Shown one piece after another: positions 15,412-23,177 of a DNA stretch of 25,176 nucleotides. How positions within the stretch are numbered: position 1 is the first letter of the stretch; each line of letters opens with the position of its first letter. The stretch lies in the NCBI GenBank assembly GCA_024403585.1, contig JAKSRN010000004.1:1-25176 (forward strand), given 5' to 3'. A program made the position numbers and the translations under genes. The notes under the pieces are model-generated. The model made no database searches, was not told the origin of the DNA, and saw only the letters and a program-made list of their open reading frames with translations. The DNA is from Lachnospiraceae bacterium (GTDB taxonomy: Bacteria; Bacillota; Clostridia; Lachnospirales; Lachnospiraceae).

Positions 15412-15651
15412 ATGCGTTTAGATAAATATCTTAAGGTATCCCGACTGATCAAAAGACGAACTGTGGCGAATGAGGCTTGTGATGCAGGGCGTGTTATGAT
15501 CAACGGCAAGGTTGCCAAGGCTTCCCAGACAGTTAAAGAGGGTGATGTGATTGAGATTGGTTTTGGCAATAAATCTGTTAAGGCAGAGGTTCTCACGATC
15601 AAAGAGACTGTTAAAAAGGAAGAAGCTTCTGAGATGTTTAAATATCTGTGA
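15412..15651 (+). CDS. rqcP: RqcP, S4-domain ribosome quality control factor
   Basis: 79 residues, almost entirely one S4 RNA-binding domain (MRLDKYLKVSRLIKRRTVAN, then GRVMINGKVAKASQTVKEGD). This is the YabO/RqcP family. RqcP works with RqcH on stalled 50S-peptidyl-tRNA complexes and supports C-terminal alanine tailing of the blocked chain. The length and the N-terminal RLDKxLK motif fit the family well. GGAGG lies 8 bases before the ATG. In Firmicutes it usually sits upstream of divIC-type genes, as here. It is the first core gene after the accessory island. Confidence 0.9.
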   Translation: MRLDKYLKVSRLIKRRTVANEACDAGRVMINGKVAKASQTVKEGDVIEIGFGNKSVKAEVLTIKETVKKEEASEMFKYL

Positions 15652-15674
15652 AAGAGCTTATCATGAATAATTCC

Positions 15675-15702
15675 TTGCTTATAGGAAGTATTGTGTTATA
15701 AT
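15675..15702 (+). promoter_or_regulatory. Promoter of the divIC-like gene
   Basis: TTGCTT (15675-15680), 16 bp, TATAAT (15697-15702). It resembles the promoter at 11045-11072 around the -10. Confidence 0.7.
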
Positions 15703-15726
15703 GCTAATATTAATATAACTGATCAG

Positions 15727-15757
15727 CCGGATACGGGACAGTCTCGTATCCGGTTTT
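15727..15757 (+). terminator. Leader hairpin, possible attenuator
   Basis: CCGGATACG (15727-15735) pairs with CGTATCCGG (15745-15753); two or three more inner pairs are possible. Only four T follow. It lies about 20 bases after the expected transcription start and 95 bp before the start codon, so it may terminate some transcripts early. Confidence 0.5.
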
Positions 15758-15758
15758 C

Positions 15759-15828
15759 GAGCATATAATTCTGAGTATATAATTCTGAGTATATGACTCT
15801 GATTGTATGATTTCGAGTATATGACACT
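15759..15828 (+). repeat. Five tandem 14-bp repeats in the divIC leader
   Basis: Units start at 15759, 15773, 15787, 15801 and 15815 with consensus GAGTATATGACTCT. Units 1-3 and 5 are close matches and unit 4 is the most diverged. The array fills the space between the leader hairpin and the ribosome binding site. Confidence 0.85.
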
Positions 15829-15847
15829 GACAGGGACAGGTGAAGGA

Positions 15848-16153
15848 ATGGCAGCAAAAAAAAGAAGAGCATTCGGATTTAAACAGAATAAGGCAATGCT
15901 GATCATTCTTAGCAGCGTACTGATCCTGATGGCAGCTCTGTTCATTCAGGAAAACCGGATGAGGAAAAAGATCGAGGCCAACCAAACAAGAATCCAGGAA
16001 GTGGAACTTCAGATTGAACAGGAAACACAGAGAACTCAGGATATTCAGGAACTGGAGCAGTATATGCAGAGCCCTGAATATATTGAAAAGGTTGCAAAAG
16101 ACAAGCTGGGTCTGATTAAAGATGGTGAAACGATCTTTAAAGAGCAGAAATAA
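15848..16153 (+). CDS. divIC: DivIC/FtsB-family septum formation protein
   Basis: 101 residues. The ATG at 15848 has AGG 7 bases upstream; an earlier in-frame ATG at 15803 lies inside the tandem repeats and is less likely. A basic cytoplasmic N-terminus (MAAKKRRAFG) leads to one membrane segment (AMLIILSSVLILMAALFI, about 17-35). A coiled coil follows (about 40-75), then the family's closing motif YIEKVAKDKLGLIKDGETIF. Such proteins join the FtsL/DivIB complex that activates septal wall synthesis. The position between rqcP and tilS is the classic divIC site, which supports the symbol. yabP and yabQ, often found between the two in spore formers, are missing. Confidence 0.85.
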   Translation: MAAKKRRAFGFKQNKAMLIILSSVLILMAALFIQENRMRKKIEANQTRIQEVELQIEQETQRTQDIQELEQYMQSPEYIEKVAKDKLGLIKDGETIFKEQK

Positions 16154-16169
16154 CCTGGGCAGATATTTC

Positions 16170-16210
16170 CCGCAGGCAGGTGAAGTTATTCATCCGGTCT
16201 GCGGTTTTTT
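16170..16210 (+). terminator. Terminator after divIC-like gene
   Basis: CCGCAG (16170-16175) pairs with CTGCGG (16199-16204), with additional inner pairing GGTGAA/TTCATC, followed by six T. Confidence 0.8.
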
Positions 16211-16212
16211 GC

Positions 16213-16329
16213 GCGAGTAACGATGAAGAGGCATCATGCTGGCATGAATGCCTATGAGGAGTACCGCGTACAATTCCGGAATGCCGCTTGCAGCGGCTTC
16301 CGGTGATTGTGCGAGTAACGATGAAGAGG
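16213..16329 (+). repeat. 19-bp direct repeat bracketing hairpins upstream of tilS
   Basis: GCGAGTAACGATGAAGAGG occurs at 16213-16231 and 16311-16329, 98 bp apart. Between them lie CATGC/GCATG (16235-16246) and a stronger hairpin, CCGGAA-T-GCCGC / GCGGCTTCCGG (16276-16303). The second repeat supplies the AGGAG ribosome binding site of tilS, so the element is part of that gene's leader. Confidence 0.85.
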
Positions 16330-16341
16330 AGAACAGATTCA

Positions 16342-17751
16342 ATGCTGTTGGAACAGACATGGAAGTATATAACTGAACATCAACTGATCCGCCGGGGAGA
16401 CAAGATCCTGGTGGGAGTTTCCGGCGGTGCGGATTCTGTATGTCTTCTGCTCCTTTTGTGGGAACTGTCTGCCCAGCAGGGATTTTCTCTGCAGGCAGTA
16501 CATGTCAACCATAAGCTGAGAGGGCAGGAAAGTGAGGATGACCAGGCTTTCGTGGAAGATTTCTGCAGGGAAAGAGAGATTCCCCTTGTCTGCTATTCCT
16601 GTCAGGTGGAAGCATTGGCAGAGAAGAGACAGATTGGCATCGAAGAGGCCGGAAGAGAAGCCAGAGCTCAGATTTTCAGACAGTGTCTGGAGGAAGGCGG
16701 AGCACAACGCGTGGCGTTGGCCCATCATAAAAATGATCAGGCAGAAACGGTTCTTTTCCGACTGGCAAGGGGAAGTTCGCTGACCGGTCTTTCCGGTATC
16801 CGGCCTTTGCAGGGCTTTGTGATCCACCCGCTGCTTTTTGCAGATAAGGATATGATTCTGCAGGAACTTTCTCTTCGTGGAGTAGAGTATCGGACAGACA
16901 GCAGCAACCTGACGGATCATTATACCAGAAACTGTATCCGGCATCAGGTACTCTCTGTGCTGGAGGAAAAAGTCAATGAGCAGAGTGTCACTCATATCGC
17001 AGAGCTGGCAGAGGATATCGCGGAAGCGGATGCTTATCTGAAAGAGATGGCAGAACCTCTTTGTGTGAGCTGCATAGAGGAGGATGAGGAGCGTCTTCTG
17101 ATCCGGAAAGACCTGCTTCAGGCACCGGGGATCCTGCAGAGATATGTATTGATGGAAGGTCTCTCCAGGCTTTATATGGGTCGCAAAAATCTGGGAAGAG
17201 AGCAGATCCGGCAGTTGCAGGATCTTTTGAAGGGAAGAACAGGAAGAAAGTTTTCTCTGCCTGGCCAGATTCTTGCAGAGCAAGGCTATGAAGGTCTTCT
17301 TCTGTGGAAAAAGAAAGAGAGTAAAACAGAGGAGATTGAGACTGCAGGAGAGAAGGAAAGTCTTCAGGAGATTGCGGTTACGGGAGCCGGAGACTATCAT
17401 CTGGGCAGATGGACATTCCGCTGCGAACTTCTTGCAGAGCTTCCGTCTGAAATACCTGAAAAAACATACACGAAATGGTTGGATTATGATAAAATAAACA
17501 CGAATCTGGTGTTCAGAACCCGGAAACCGGGAGATTTCCTGGTGGTTACTGAAGACGGAGGACGAAAAAAACTGAAATCTTATCTTATTGACCGGAAGCT
17601 GCCGGCAAGGGAAAGGGGAAGCCTTCCGCTTCTTGCTTCCGGATCCAGAGTATTCTGGGTGGTGGGCCACCGGATCAGTAAGGATTGTATGATTACAGCT
17701 GAAACGAAACAGGTATTAAAAATAATTGCGTTGGAGGAGAATTATGAGTGA
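16342..17751 (+). CDS. tilS: tRNA(Ile)-lysidine synthase
   Basis: 469 residues. Converts C34 of the CAU-anticodon tRNA-Ile to lysidine using ATP and lysine, so the tRNA reads AUA as isoleucine; an essential cytoplasmic enzyme. The ATP-binding PP-loop is SGGADS at 27-32 (ILVGVSGGADSV). The N-terminal catalytic domain continues through VNHKLRG and the LAHHKNDQAETVLFRLARGS block. The C-terminal domain is recognisable from RTRKPGDF, KKLKSYLIDRKLPARERGSL and the VGHRIS motif. I chose the ATG at 16342 (MLLEQTW), which follows GAGGAG by 10 bases; an ATG at 16321 lies inside the direct repeat. It overlaps hpt by 8 bp, the usual arrangement. Confidence 0.95.
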   Translation: MLLEQTWKYITEHQLIRRGDKILVGVSGGADSVCLLLLLWELSAQQGFSLQAVHVNHKLRGQESEDDQAFVEDFCREREIPLVCYSCQVEALAEKRQIGIEEAGREARAQIFRQCLEEGGAQRVALAHHKNDQAETVLFRLARGSSLTGLSGIRPLQGFVIHPLLFADKDMILQELSLRGVEYRTDSSNLTDHYTRNCIRHQVLSVLEEKVNEQSVTHIAELAEDIAEADAYLKEMAEPLCVSCIEEDEERLLIRKDLLQAPGILQRYVLMEGLSRLYMGRKNLGREQIRQLQDLLKGRTGRKFSLPGQILAEQGYEGLLLWKKKESKTEEIETAGEKESLQEIAVTGAGDYHLGRWTFRCELLAELPSEIPEKTYTKWLDYDKINTNLVFRTRKPGDFLVVTEDGGRKKLKSYLIDRKLPARERGSLPLLASGSRVFWVVGHRISKDCMITAETKQVLKIIALEENYE

Positions 17752-18277
17752 AAAAATCAGAGTGCTGATCAGTGAAGAAGACGTTCAGAAGAGAATTGAA
17801 GCATTAGGCGAGCAGATTTCAAAGGATTATGAAGGAAAAACCGTACATATCATCGGTATTCTGAAGGGCGGCGCTTACATGATGATCGACCTTTCCAAAC
17901 GTATCAATGTACCGGTTACTCTTGACTTTATGTCTGTATCCAGCTATGGAAACGGAACAGTATCTAAGGGTATTGTTAAGATCGTGAAGGATCTGGATGA
18001 GCCTCTGGAGGGAAAAGATGTTCTGATCGTGGAGGATATCATTGATACAGGAAGAACTCTCCATCATCTGAAAGAGCTTCTGTATGCCAGAAAACCAGCC
18101 AGCATCCGTCTGTGTACACTGTTGGACAAACCCGATCGCCGCGTGGTGGATGATGTGAATGTAGATTATTGCGGATTCCGTATCCCGGATGAGTTTGTAG
18201 TTGGCTGCGGTCTTGATTACGCTCAGAAATATCGTAATCTTCCATACATCGGCGTGGTTGAGCTGAACGAAGATTAA
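17744..18277 (+). CDS. hpt: Hypoxanthine phosphoribosyltransferase
   Basis: 177 residues. Makes IMP (and usually GMP) from hypoxanthine or guanine and PRPP in purine salvage. The PRPP-binding loop is VLIVEDIIDTGRTL (about residues 91-104). LKGGAYMMIDL and YCGFRIPDEFVVGCGLDY are also conserved in the family, and the length is normal. The ATG at 17744 has GGAGGAG just upstream and lies inside the end of tilS, so the two are translationally coupled. tilS-hpt-ftsH is a standard Firmicutes operon. Confidence 0.95.
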   Translation: MSEKIRVLISEEDVQKRIEALGEQISKDYEGKTVHIIGILKGGAYMMIDLSKRINVPVTLDFMSVSSYGNGTVSKGIVKIVKDLDEPLEGKDVLIVEDIIDTGRTLHHLKELLYARKPASIRLCTLLDKPDRRVVDDVNVDYCGFRIPDEFVVGCGLDYAQKYRNLPYIGVVELNED

Positions 18278-18302
18278 TAGGAACAAAGGAGAAGTTAGTA
18301 AC

Positions 18303-20180
18303 TTGCAGAAAAAAAACAATAAGGGGTTGATTCTTTACGGCGCAGTAGTTGCTGTGCTGCTGATCATCATGTTTTTCTCTCAGAATATTTTCAATTCTGT
18401 AGAAAAAGTGAATCAGAAAGAATTCCATACTTTGGCTGAGCAGGGCAATATCATCAGTGCGGAGATCGTCCAGAGTACAGCTGTTCCAACCGGACAGATC
18501 CGGATTACGCTCAAGGATGGCACTGTCAAAAAACTCACTGTCAGTGATGTGAATCAGTATGAGACCTACTTAGAAAGCAAGGGAATTGCCTATATAGTAG
18601 GGGATGTGCCGACGACAGGAGTATTTGAAAATGTAATCCTTCCGGTACTTCTTTCCGTGATCCTCTTTATGCTGATCATGACCTTCATGACTCGCTCTTC
18701 CGGAGGCGGAGGCAGCAATTCCAAGATGATGAATTTTGGAAAGAGCAGGGCCCGCATGGCTGACCCTTCTGATAAGAAGGTTACCTTCAAGGATGTGGCA
18801 GGTCTGAAGGAGGAAAAAGAAGATCTGGAATCTGTTGTGGATTTCCTGAAGAATCCGGAGAAATATACAAAAGTCGGGGCGAGAATTCCGAAGGGTATGA
18901 TCCTGGTGGGACCTCCGGGAACAGGTAAGACATTGCTGGCAAAGGCAGTGGCAGGAGAAGCAGGAGTTGCTTTCTTCTCCATCTCCGGATCAGATTTCGT
19001 GGAGATGTTTGTCGGTGTCGGTGCTTCCCGAGTAAGAGATCTTTTTCAGACAGCCAAAGAGAACAGCCCTTGTATCATATTTATTGATGAGATCGATGCG
19101 GTAGCCCGCCGGAGAGGAACCGGTATGGGCGGTGGACATGATGAGAGAGAGCAGACCCTCAACCAGCTGCTGGTAGAGATGGATGGTTTTGGTGTCAATG
19201 AAGGAATCATCGTTATGGCAGCCACAAACCGTGTGGATATTCTGGATCCTGCGATCCTGAGACCGGGCCGTTTTGACCGTAAGGTTATGGTCGGAAGACC
19301 GGATGTAAGAGGAAGAGAAGAAATCCTTTATGTGCATGCTAAGGACAAACCGCTTGCAGATGATGTAGATCTGAAACAGATCGCGCAGACGACAGCCGGA
19401 TTCACCGGTGCAGAGCTGGAAAACCTGATGAATGAAGCTGCAATCCATGCGGCTAAGGAGGGAAGAGCATTCCTGCGTCAGGATGATATCAAGGAAGCAT
19501 TTATCACGGTGGGGATCGGTACGGAGAAGAAGAGTCGGGTTGTTTCCGAGAAGGAGAAGCAGATCACTGCTTATCACGAGACCGGACATGCCATCCTCTT
19601 CCATGTGCTGCCGGATATGGAAGCTGTTTACACAGTATCCATCATTCCTACAGGACCTGGTGCTGCCGGTTATACCATGCCGCAGCCGGAGAATGACACC
19701 ATGTTCAATACCAGAGGCAAGATGCTGCAGCACATCACCGTCTGCCTGGGCGGCCGTGTGGCAGAGGAGCTGGTATTCGATGATATTACCACAGGAGCTT
19801 CTCAGGATATTAAACAGGCAACCGCAACCGCCAGAGCCATGGTGACAAAATACGGAATGTCTGAAAAACTGGGACTGGTAGCTTACGGTGATGATTCAGA
19901 TGAAGTATTCATCGGAAGAGACTGGGGTCATACAAAGAATTACAGCGAGCAGGTATCAGCTGCCATCGATGAGGAAGTGCAGAAGATCATTGCAGAGTGC
20001 CATGCACGTGCGAAAGAGCTGATCCTGGAACACCGCTTTGTTCTGGAAGAATGTACAAGACAGCTGCTTAAGAAGGAAAAACTGGGCAGACAGGAATTTG
20101 AGGCAATCTTCAAACAGGAAGCAGAGCAGAAAGTAGCGGAAGCAGTTGATGAACATGCTGTCGAAGCGGTAACAGAATAG
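18303..20180 (+). CDS. ftsH: ATP-dependent membrane zinc protease FtsH
   Basis: 625 residues. A hexameric AAA+ protease of the cytoplasmic membrane that degrades misfolded membrane proteins and selected regulators. Membrane segments lie at about 9-27 and 107-127, around a small external domain. The AAA module has Walker A GPPGTGKT (203-210), Walker B IIFIDEIDA and the second region of homology ending RPGRFDR. The protease domain has the zinc motif HETGH (His425, Glu426, His429) and the third ligand Asp502 in ASQDIKQA. Most FtsH proteins read HEAGH here; Thr keeps all catalytic residues. The start is TTG, with GGAG 11 bases upstream, 25 bp after hpt. Confidence 0.95.
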   Translation: MQKKNNKGLILYGAVVAVLLIIMFFSQNIFNSVEKVNQKEFHTLAEQGNIISAEIVQSTAVPTGQIRITLKDGTVKKLTVSDVNQYETYLESKGIAYIVGDVPTTGVFENVILPVLLSVILFMLIMTFMTRSSGGGGSNSKMMNFGKSRARMADPSDKKVTFKDVAGLKEEKEDLESVVDFLKNPEKYTKVGARIPKGMILVGPPGTGKTLLAKAVAGEAGVAFFSISGSDFVEMFVGVGASRVRDLFQTAKENSPCIIFIDEIDAVARRRGTGMGGGHDEREQTLNQLLVEMDGFGVNEGIIVMAATNRVDILDPAILRPGRFDRKVMVGRPDVRGREEILYVHAKDKPLADDVDLKQIAQTTAGFTGAELENLMNEAAIHAAKEGRAFLRQDDIKEAFITVGIGTEKKSRVVSEKEKQITAYHETGHAILFHVLPDMEAVYTVSIIPTGPGAAGYTMPQPENDTMFNTRGKMLQHITVCLGGRVAEELVFDDITTGASQDIKQATATARAMVTKYGMSEKLGLVAYGDDSDEVFIGRDWGHTKNYSEQVSAAIDEEVQKIIAECHARAKELILEHRFVLEECTRQLLKKEKLGRQEFEAIFKQEAEQKVAEAVDEHAVEAVTE

Positions 20181-20392
20181 ATAGCAGAAAAGGGAGCTGG
20201 ACAGACAGCAGAGGTGGAAACAGGAGATGTCTGATTCATGGAGTTGGACAGATGTCAAACATATTGCACAAAAAAGCGGGATGAAATATGTGAAGTTTGT
20301 GCACACTTCTGTACGCTAATGTGCTAATATACTTCTTGTAAAAACCCCCCAATACATTATTATAGTTTTTGCTACAAAAACGAAAAGAGAAT
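20181..20392. other. Intergenic, no gene seen
   Basis: First half of a 424-bp gap between ftsH and the GH13 gene. It contains a C-run (20345-20350) and AT-rich stretches, but no coding signal or clear promoter. Confidence 0.4.
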
Positions 20393-20425
20393 CGAGCCGA
20401 AATACGCCTAGCGTGTTTCGGCTCG
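20393..20425 (+). terminator. Strong 15-bp hairpin after ftsH, possible terminator
   Basis: CGAGCCGAAA (20393-20402) pairs with TTTCGGCTCG (20416-20425). A T-G wobble and ACGC/GCGT continue the stem to a CTA triloop. Outer bases CTACAAA...CGAA and TTCGTTTGTAG can extend it further. The 3' side is only moderately T-rich (TTCGTTTGT); on the minus strand the tail is more T-rich. Confidence 0.5.
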
Positions 20426-20480
20426 TTCGTTTGTAGGGGCCAAATCCACAAGAGGGTGCATCCAGCTTGTTGCAATCGCA

Positions 20481-20529
20481 CAAACATGCAAAACGACAGA
20501 GGAAGTTCCGTTGCCGTTTTGCATGTTTG
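20481..20529. other. Perfect 15-bp inverted repeat upstream of the GH13 promoter
   Basis: CAAACATGCAAAACG (20481-20495) pairs exactly with CGTTTTGCATGTTTG (20515-20529); the 19-base centre has further partial symmetry (GGAAGTTCC). It ends 14 bp before the -35 box and has no T-run. It could be a regulator site or a cruciform element. Confidence 0.6.
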
Positions 20530-20542
20530 GAAATATTTTGTC

Positions 20543-20571
20543 TTCACAAGGATATTAGAATCGTGTAGAAT
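20543..20571 (+). promoter_or_regulatory. Promoter of the GH13 gene
   Basis: TTCACA (20543-20548), 17 bp, TAGAAT (20566-20571), 33 bp before the start codon. Confidence 0.6.
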
Positions 20572-20604
20572 GGGAAGGTACTTTAATAAAAAAGGTGGAT
20601 AATT

Positions 20605-22704
20605 ATGAATTCCGAACAATTTACTGATTATACAGAGAGAAAACAGCCGATTCTCAATACTGACGCACTGTTCAGTGATGAGTCTGCACTGTTTCGTTCT
20701 CCGACTGAGCCGGATCCGGGGGATATAGTAACCATCCGTTTTCGTACAGCCAGAGATAATGCCAATGAAATATATTATATCAGCGGTGCCAGCCGTATCA
20801 GAATGCAGATGGAAAAAAGCGTGGATGGTTTCGACTACTATGCTGTGAATATTACTGTGGGACAGGAGCCGCTGCATTACTACTTTGAGATTCGTCAGGA
20901 CAGAGAATCCCTGTTTTACAATAAACTGGGAGTGACTACCGACCTGCATGCAAAATACAGCTTCTGTATCCATCCGGGCTTTCATGTGCCGGAATGGTCA
21001 AAGGGTGCAGTTATGTACCAGATCTACATTGACCGTTTCTGCAATGGTGACCCATCCAACGATGTGGTAGACCACGAGTATGCTTACATCAATCAGCACG
21101 TTACAAAAGAGGCTGACTGGTATGCCTATGGTAAGGCTGACATGGATGTGGGCAACTTCTTTGGCGGAGATATCCAGGGTATCTGGGATAAGCTGGATTA
21201 CCTGCAGGATCTGGGCGTGGAGGTTCTTTATCTGAATCCGATCTTCGCATCCCCATCCAACCACCGCTACGATACACAGGACTACGATTATGTGGATCCT
21301 CATATCGGAAAGATCGTTGTGGATGGTGAGGGACTTCTTGCTGAGGAGGATCTGGACAATTCACATGCAGCTAAGTACAAGACACGTGTCACAAGAAAAG
21401 AAAACTTAGAGGCCAGCAATGAATTCTTCTGTGCTTTTGTGGAAGAACTTCACAGAAGAGGTATGAAGATCATTCTGGACGGTGTCTTCAACCATTGCGG
21501 ATCCTTTAACAAATGGATGGACCGTGAGAGAATCTATGAGAATCAACCGGGTTACGCACCGGGTGCATATGTTTCTGCAGACAGTCCTTACCGCAGATAT
21601 TTTGACTTTACCTTCGAGCACTCCTGGCCATACAACAATTTCTATGATGGCTGGTGGGGGCACAATACACTTCCGAAACTGAATTATGAAGCTTCCGAGG
21701 AACTCAGAGAGACTATTCTGAGAATCGGTGAAAAATGGGTTTCTCCTCCATTTAACTGTGATGGCTGGCGACTGGATGTAGCAGCTGATCTGGGACACAC
21801 ACCGGAATACAATCATCAGTTCTGGAGAGATTTCCGCGACAGAGTAAAGAAGGCAAATCCCAATGCCCTGATTCTTGCAGAGCACTATGGAGATACCAGC
21901 TCCTGGCTGCAGGGAGATCAGTGGGATTCAGTTATGAACTATGACGCTTTCATGGAGCCGGTTACCTGGTTCCTGACAGGAATGCAGAAACACAGCTACG
22001 AATTCAGAGAGGATATGCTGGGCAACAGCATCAGCTACAGGGAAGCAATGAGATGGCACATGGCAGAGTACTCCATGTCCTCTATTCTCTGTGCCATGAA
22101 TGAGCTGGACAATCATGACCATTCCAGATTCCTTACAAGAACCAACCACCGATGCGGAAAATCCAAAGATCTCGGAATGGAAGCAGCCGGTGAAGGTGTA
22201 TCCGTTCCTGTACTCAGGGAAGCAGTTATGTACCAGATGTTCTGGCCGGGTGCTCCAACAATCTATTACGGAGATGAGGCAGGCATGGTAGGCTTTACAG
22301 ATCCTGACAACCGCCGTTCTTATCCATGGGGAAGAGAGAACCAGGACCTGATCCGCTTCTATAAGGATGCTATCCGCATCCATCGTGAGTATCCGATGCT
22401 GAGAACTTCATCCGTTGTGATGCTCACTGCAGAAAAAGATGCAATGGCCTTCGGCCGTTTCAATCAGAACGAGCAGATCGCAGTGGTAGTCAACAATTCG
22501 GATTCTGTTCGCCGCATGGAGGTTCCTGTCTGGAGAATGGGAATCGACCGCCACAGCGATGACGCAGCCATGGAACTGCTGATCGAGACAACCGCAACCG
22601 GTTATACAACAGAAACAAGAAAAGCAGAGCTGGTGCACGGATACCTGATTCTGGATCTGGAGCCATATACAGCAGCCGCTTACAAAGCTTTCAAAAGGAA
22701 TTGA
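20605..22704 (+). CDS. GH13 alpha-glucan hydrolase (neopullulanase/cyclomaltodextrinase-like)
   Basis: 699 residues, no signal peptide, so cytoplasmic. Residues 1-125 look like an N-terminal beta domain of the CBM34 type found in maltogenic amylases and neopullulanases. The barrel follows from VMYQIYIDRFCNGD. Conserved GH13 regions are DGVFNHCG (292-299), GWRLDVA with the nucleophile Asp391, LAEHYG with the acid/base Glu426, and NHDHSR with Asp505; PGAPTIYYGDEAG follows. It should hydrolyse alpha-1,4 (possibly alpha-1,6) bonds in maltodextrins, cyclodextrins or pullulan fragments. It is about 100 residues longer than typical cyclomaltodextrinases, partly from an insert before region II (about residues 232-275). 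AGGTGG precedes the ATG. The exact specificity cannot be read from sequence. Confidence 0.85.
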   Translation: MNSEQFTDYTERKQPILNTDALFSDESALFRSPTEPDPGDIVTIRFRTARDNANEIYYISGASRIRMQMEKSVDGFDYYAVNITVGQEPLHYYFEIRQDRESLFYNKLGVTTDLHAKYSFCIHPGFHVPEWSKGAVMYQIYIDRFCNGDPSNDVVDHEYAYINQHVTKEADWYAYGKADMDVGNFFGGDIQGIWDKLDYLQDLGVEVLYLNPIFASPSNHRYDTQDYDYVDPHIGKIVVDGEGLLAEEDLDNSHAAKYKTRVTRKENLEASNEFFCAFVEELHRRGMKIILDGVFNHCGSFNKWMDRERIYENQPGYAPGAYVSADSPYRRYFDFTFEHSWPYNNFYDGWWGHNTLPKLNYEASEELRETILRIGEKWVSPPFNCDGWRLDVAADLGHTPEYNHQFWRDFRDRVKKANPNALILAEHYGDTSSWLQGDQWDSVMNYDAFMEPVTWFLTGMQKHSYEFREDMLGNSISYREAMRWHMAEYSMSSILCAMNELDNHDHSRFLTRTNHRCGKSKDLGMEAAGEGVSVPVLREAVMYQMFWPGAPTIYYGDEAGMVGFTDPDNRRSYPWGRENQDLIRFYKDAIRIHREYPMLRTSSVVMLTAEKDAMAFGRFNQNEQIAVVVNNSDSVRRMEVPVWRMGIDRHSDDAAMELLIETTATGYTTETRKAELVHGYLILDLEPYTAAAYKAFKRN

Positions 22705-22713
22705 AATTATCCC

Positions 22714-22742
22714 TTGCATTTTGGATATAAATAGTCTATAAT
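22714..22742 (+). promoter_or_regulatory. Promoter of the tRNA pair
   Basis: TTGCAT (22714-22719), 17 bp, TATAAT (22737-22742), 32 bp before tRNA-Tyr. Confidence 0.85.
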
Positions 22743-22773
22743 CCATAACTGTCAGAGAAATTCTGACGGTTAT

Positions 22774-22855
22774 GGATGGTTTCCCGAGTGGCCAAAGGGG
22801 ACAGACTGTAAATCTGCTGGCGATGCCTTCGGTGGTTCGAATCCACCACCATCCA
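22774..22855 (+). tRNA. tRNA-Tyr (anticodon GTA)
   Basis: 82 bases, class II with a long variable arm. Acceptor GGATGGT/ACCATCC, anticodon loop CTGTAAA with GTA at 22808-22810, T arm GGTGGTTCGAATCCACC, discriminator A. CCA is not encoded. The first four bases can instead pair with a leader sequence (22741-22777). Confidence 0.95.
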
Positions 22856-22883
22856 TTGATAAGCTTGCTTATCTGACAAACAT

Positions 22884-22969
22884 GCCGCAGTGGCGGAATT
22901 GGCAGACGCCCGGGACTTAAAATCCCGTGGGTAGTGATACCCGTACCGGTTCGATCCCGGTTTGCGGCA
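22884..22969 (+). tRNA. tRNA-Leu (anticodon TAA)
   Basis: 86 bases, class II. Acceptor GCCGCAG with TTGCGGC (one G-T pair), anticodon stem GGGA/TCCC with TAA at 22918-22920, long variable arm, T arm ACCGGTTCGATCCCGGT. Reads UUA and UUG. CCA is not encoded. It lies 28 bp after tRNA-Tyr, in the same transcript. Confidence 0.95.
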
Positions 22970-22980
22970 GAAAAAGAAGA

Positions 22981-23011
22981 ACCCATGATCTGAGAAGATC
23001 ATGGGTTTTTC
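22981..23011 (+). terminator. Terminator of the tRNA pair
   Basis: ACCCATGATCT (22981-22991) and AGATCATGGGT (22996-23006) form a perfect 11-bp stem with loop GAGA, followed by a T-rich tail. Confidence 0.95.
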
Positions 23012-23101
23012 TTTTTGAAATGCTGACAAAACACCCTATTAGTAAATAGTGACAGAATTGTAAACAAAAACGCCCTTTCTCTGTGGAAATTTCTGAAAAT
23101 A

Positions 23102-23131
23102 TTGACAAAAGTATGCAAAAAAGGATATAGT
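23102..23131 (+). promoter_or_regulatory. Promoter of the phosphoglucomutase gene
   Basis: TTGACA (23102-23107), 18 bp, TATAGT (23126-23131), 46 bp before the chosen start. Confidence 0.75.
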
Positions 23132-23177
23132 TAACATATATATGCTTGAGAAAATCATATACAGGAGGGTTATGAAT

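Noticed and set aside
15759..15828. Tandem repeats considered as a CRISPR array
   Set aside because: The 14-bp units are directly adjacent, with no spacers, and no cas genes are present.
16339..17670. A 443-codon open frame on the minus strand opposite tilS
   Set aside because: It lies wholly under a clear tilS gene with PP-loop and C-terminal motifs, has no ribosome binding site and reads as a Cys/Leu/Arg-rich shadow.
20393..20425. Hairpin after ftsH considered as a riboswitch
   Set aside because: It is one simple stem with no conserved aptamer-like loops that I can recognise.
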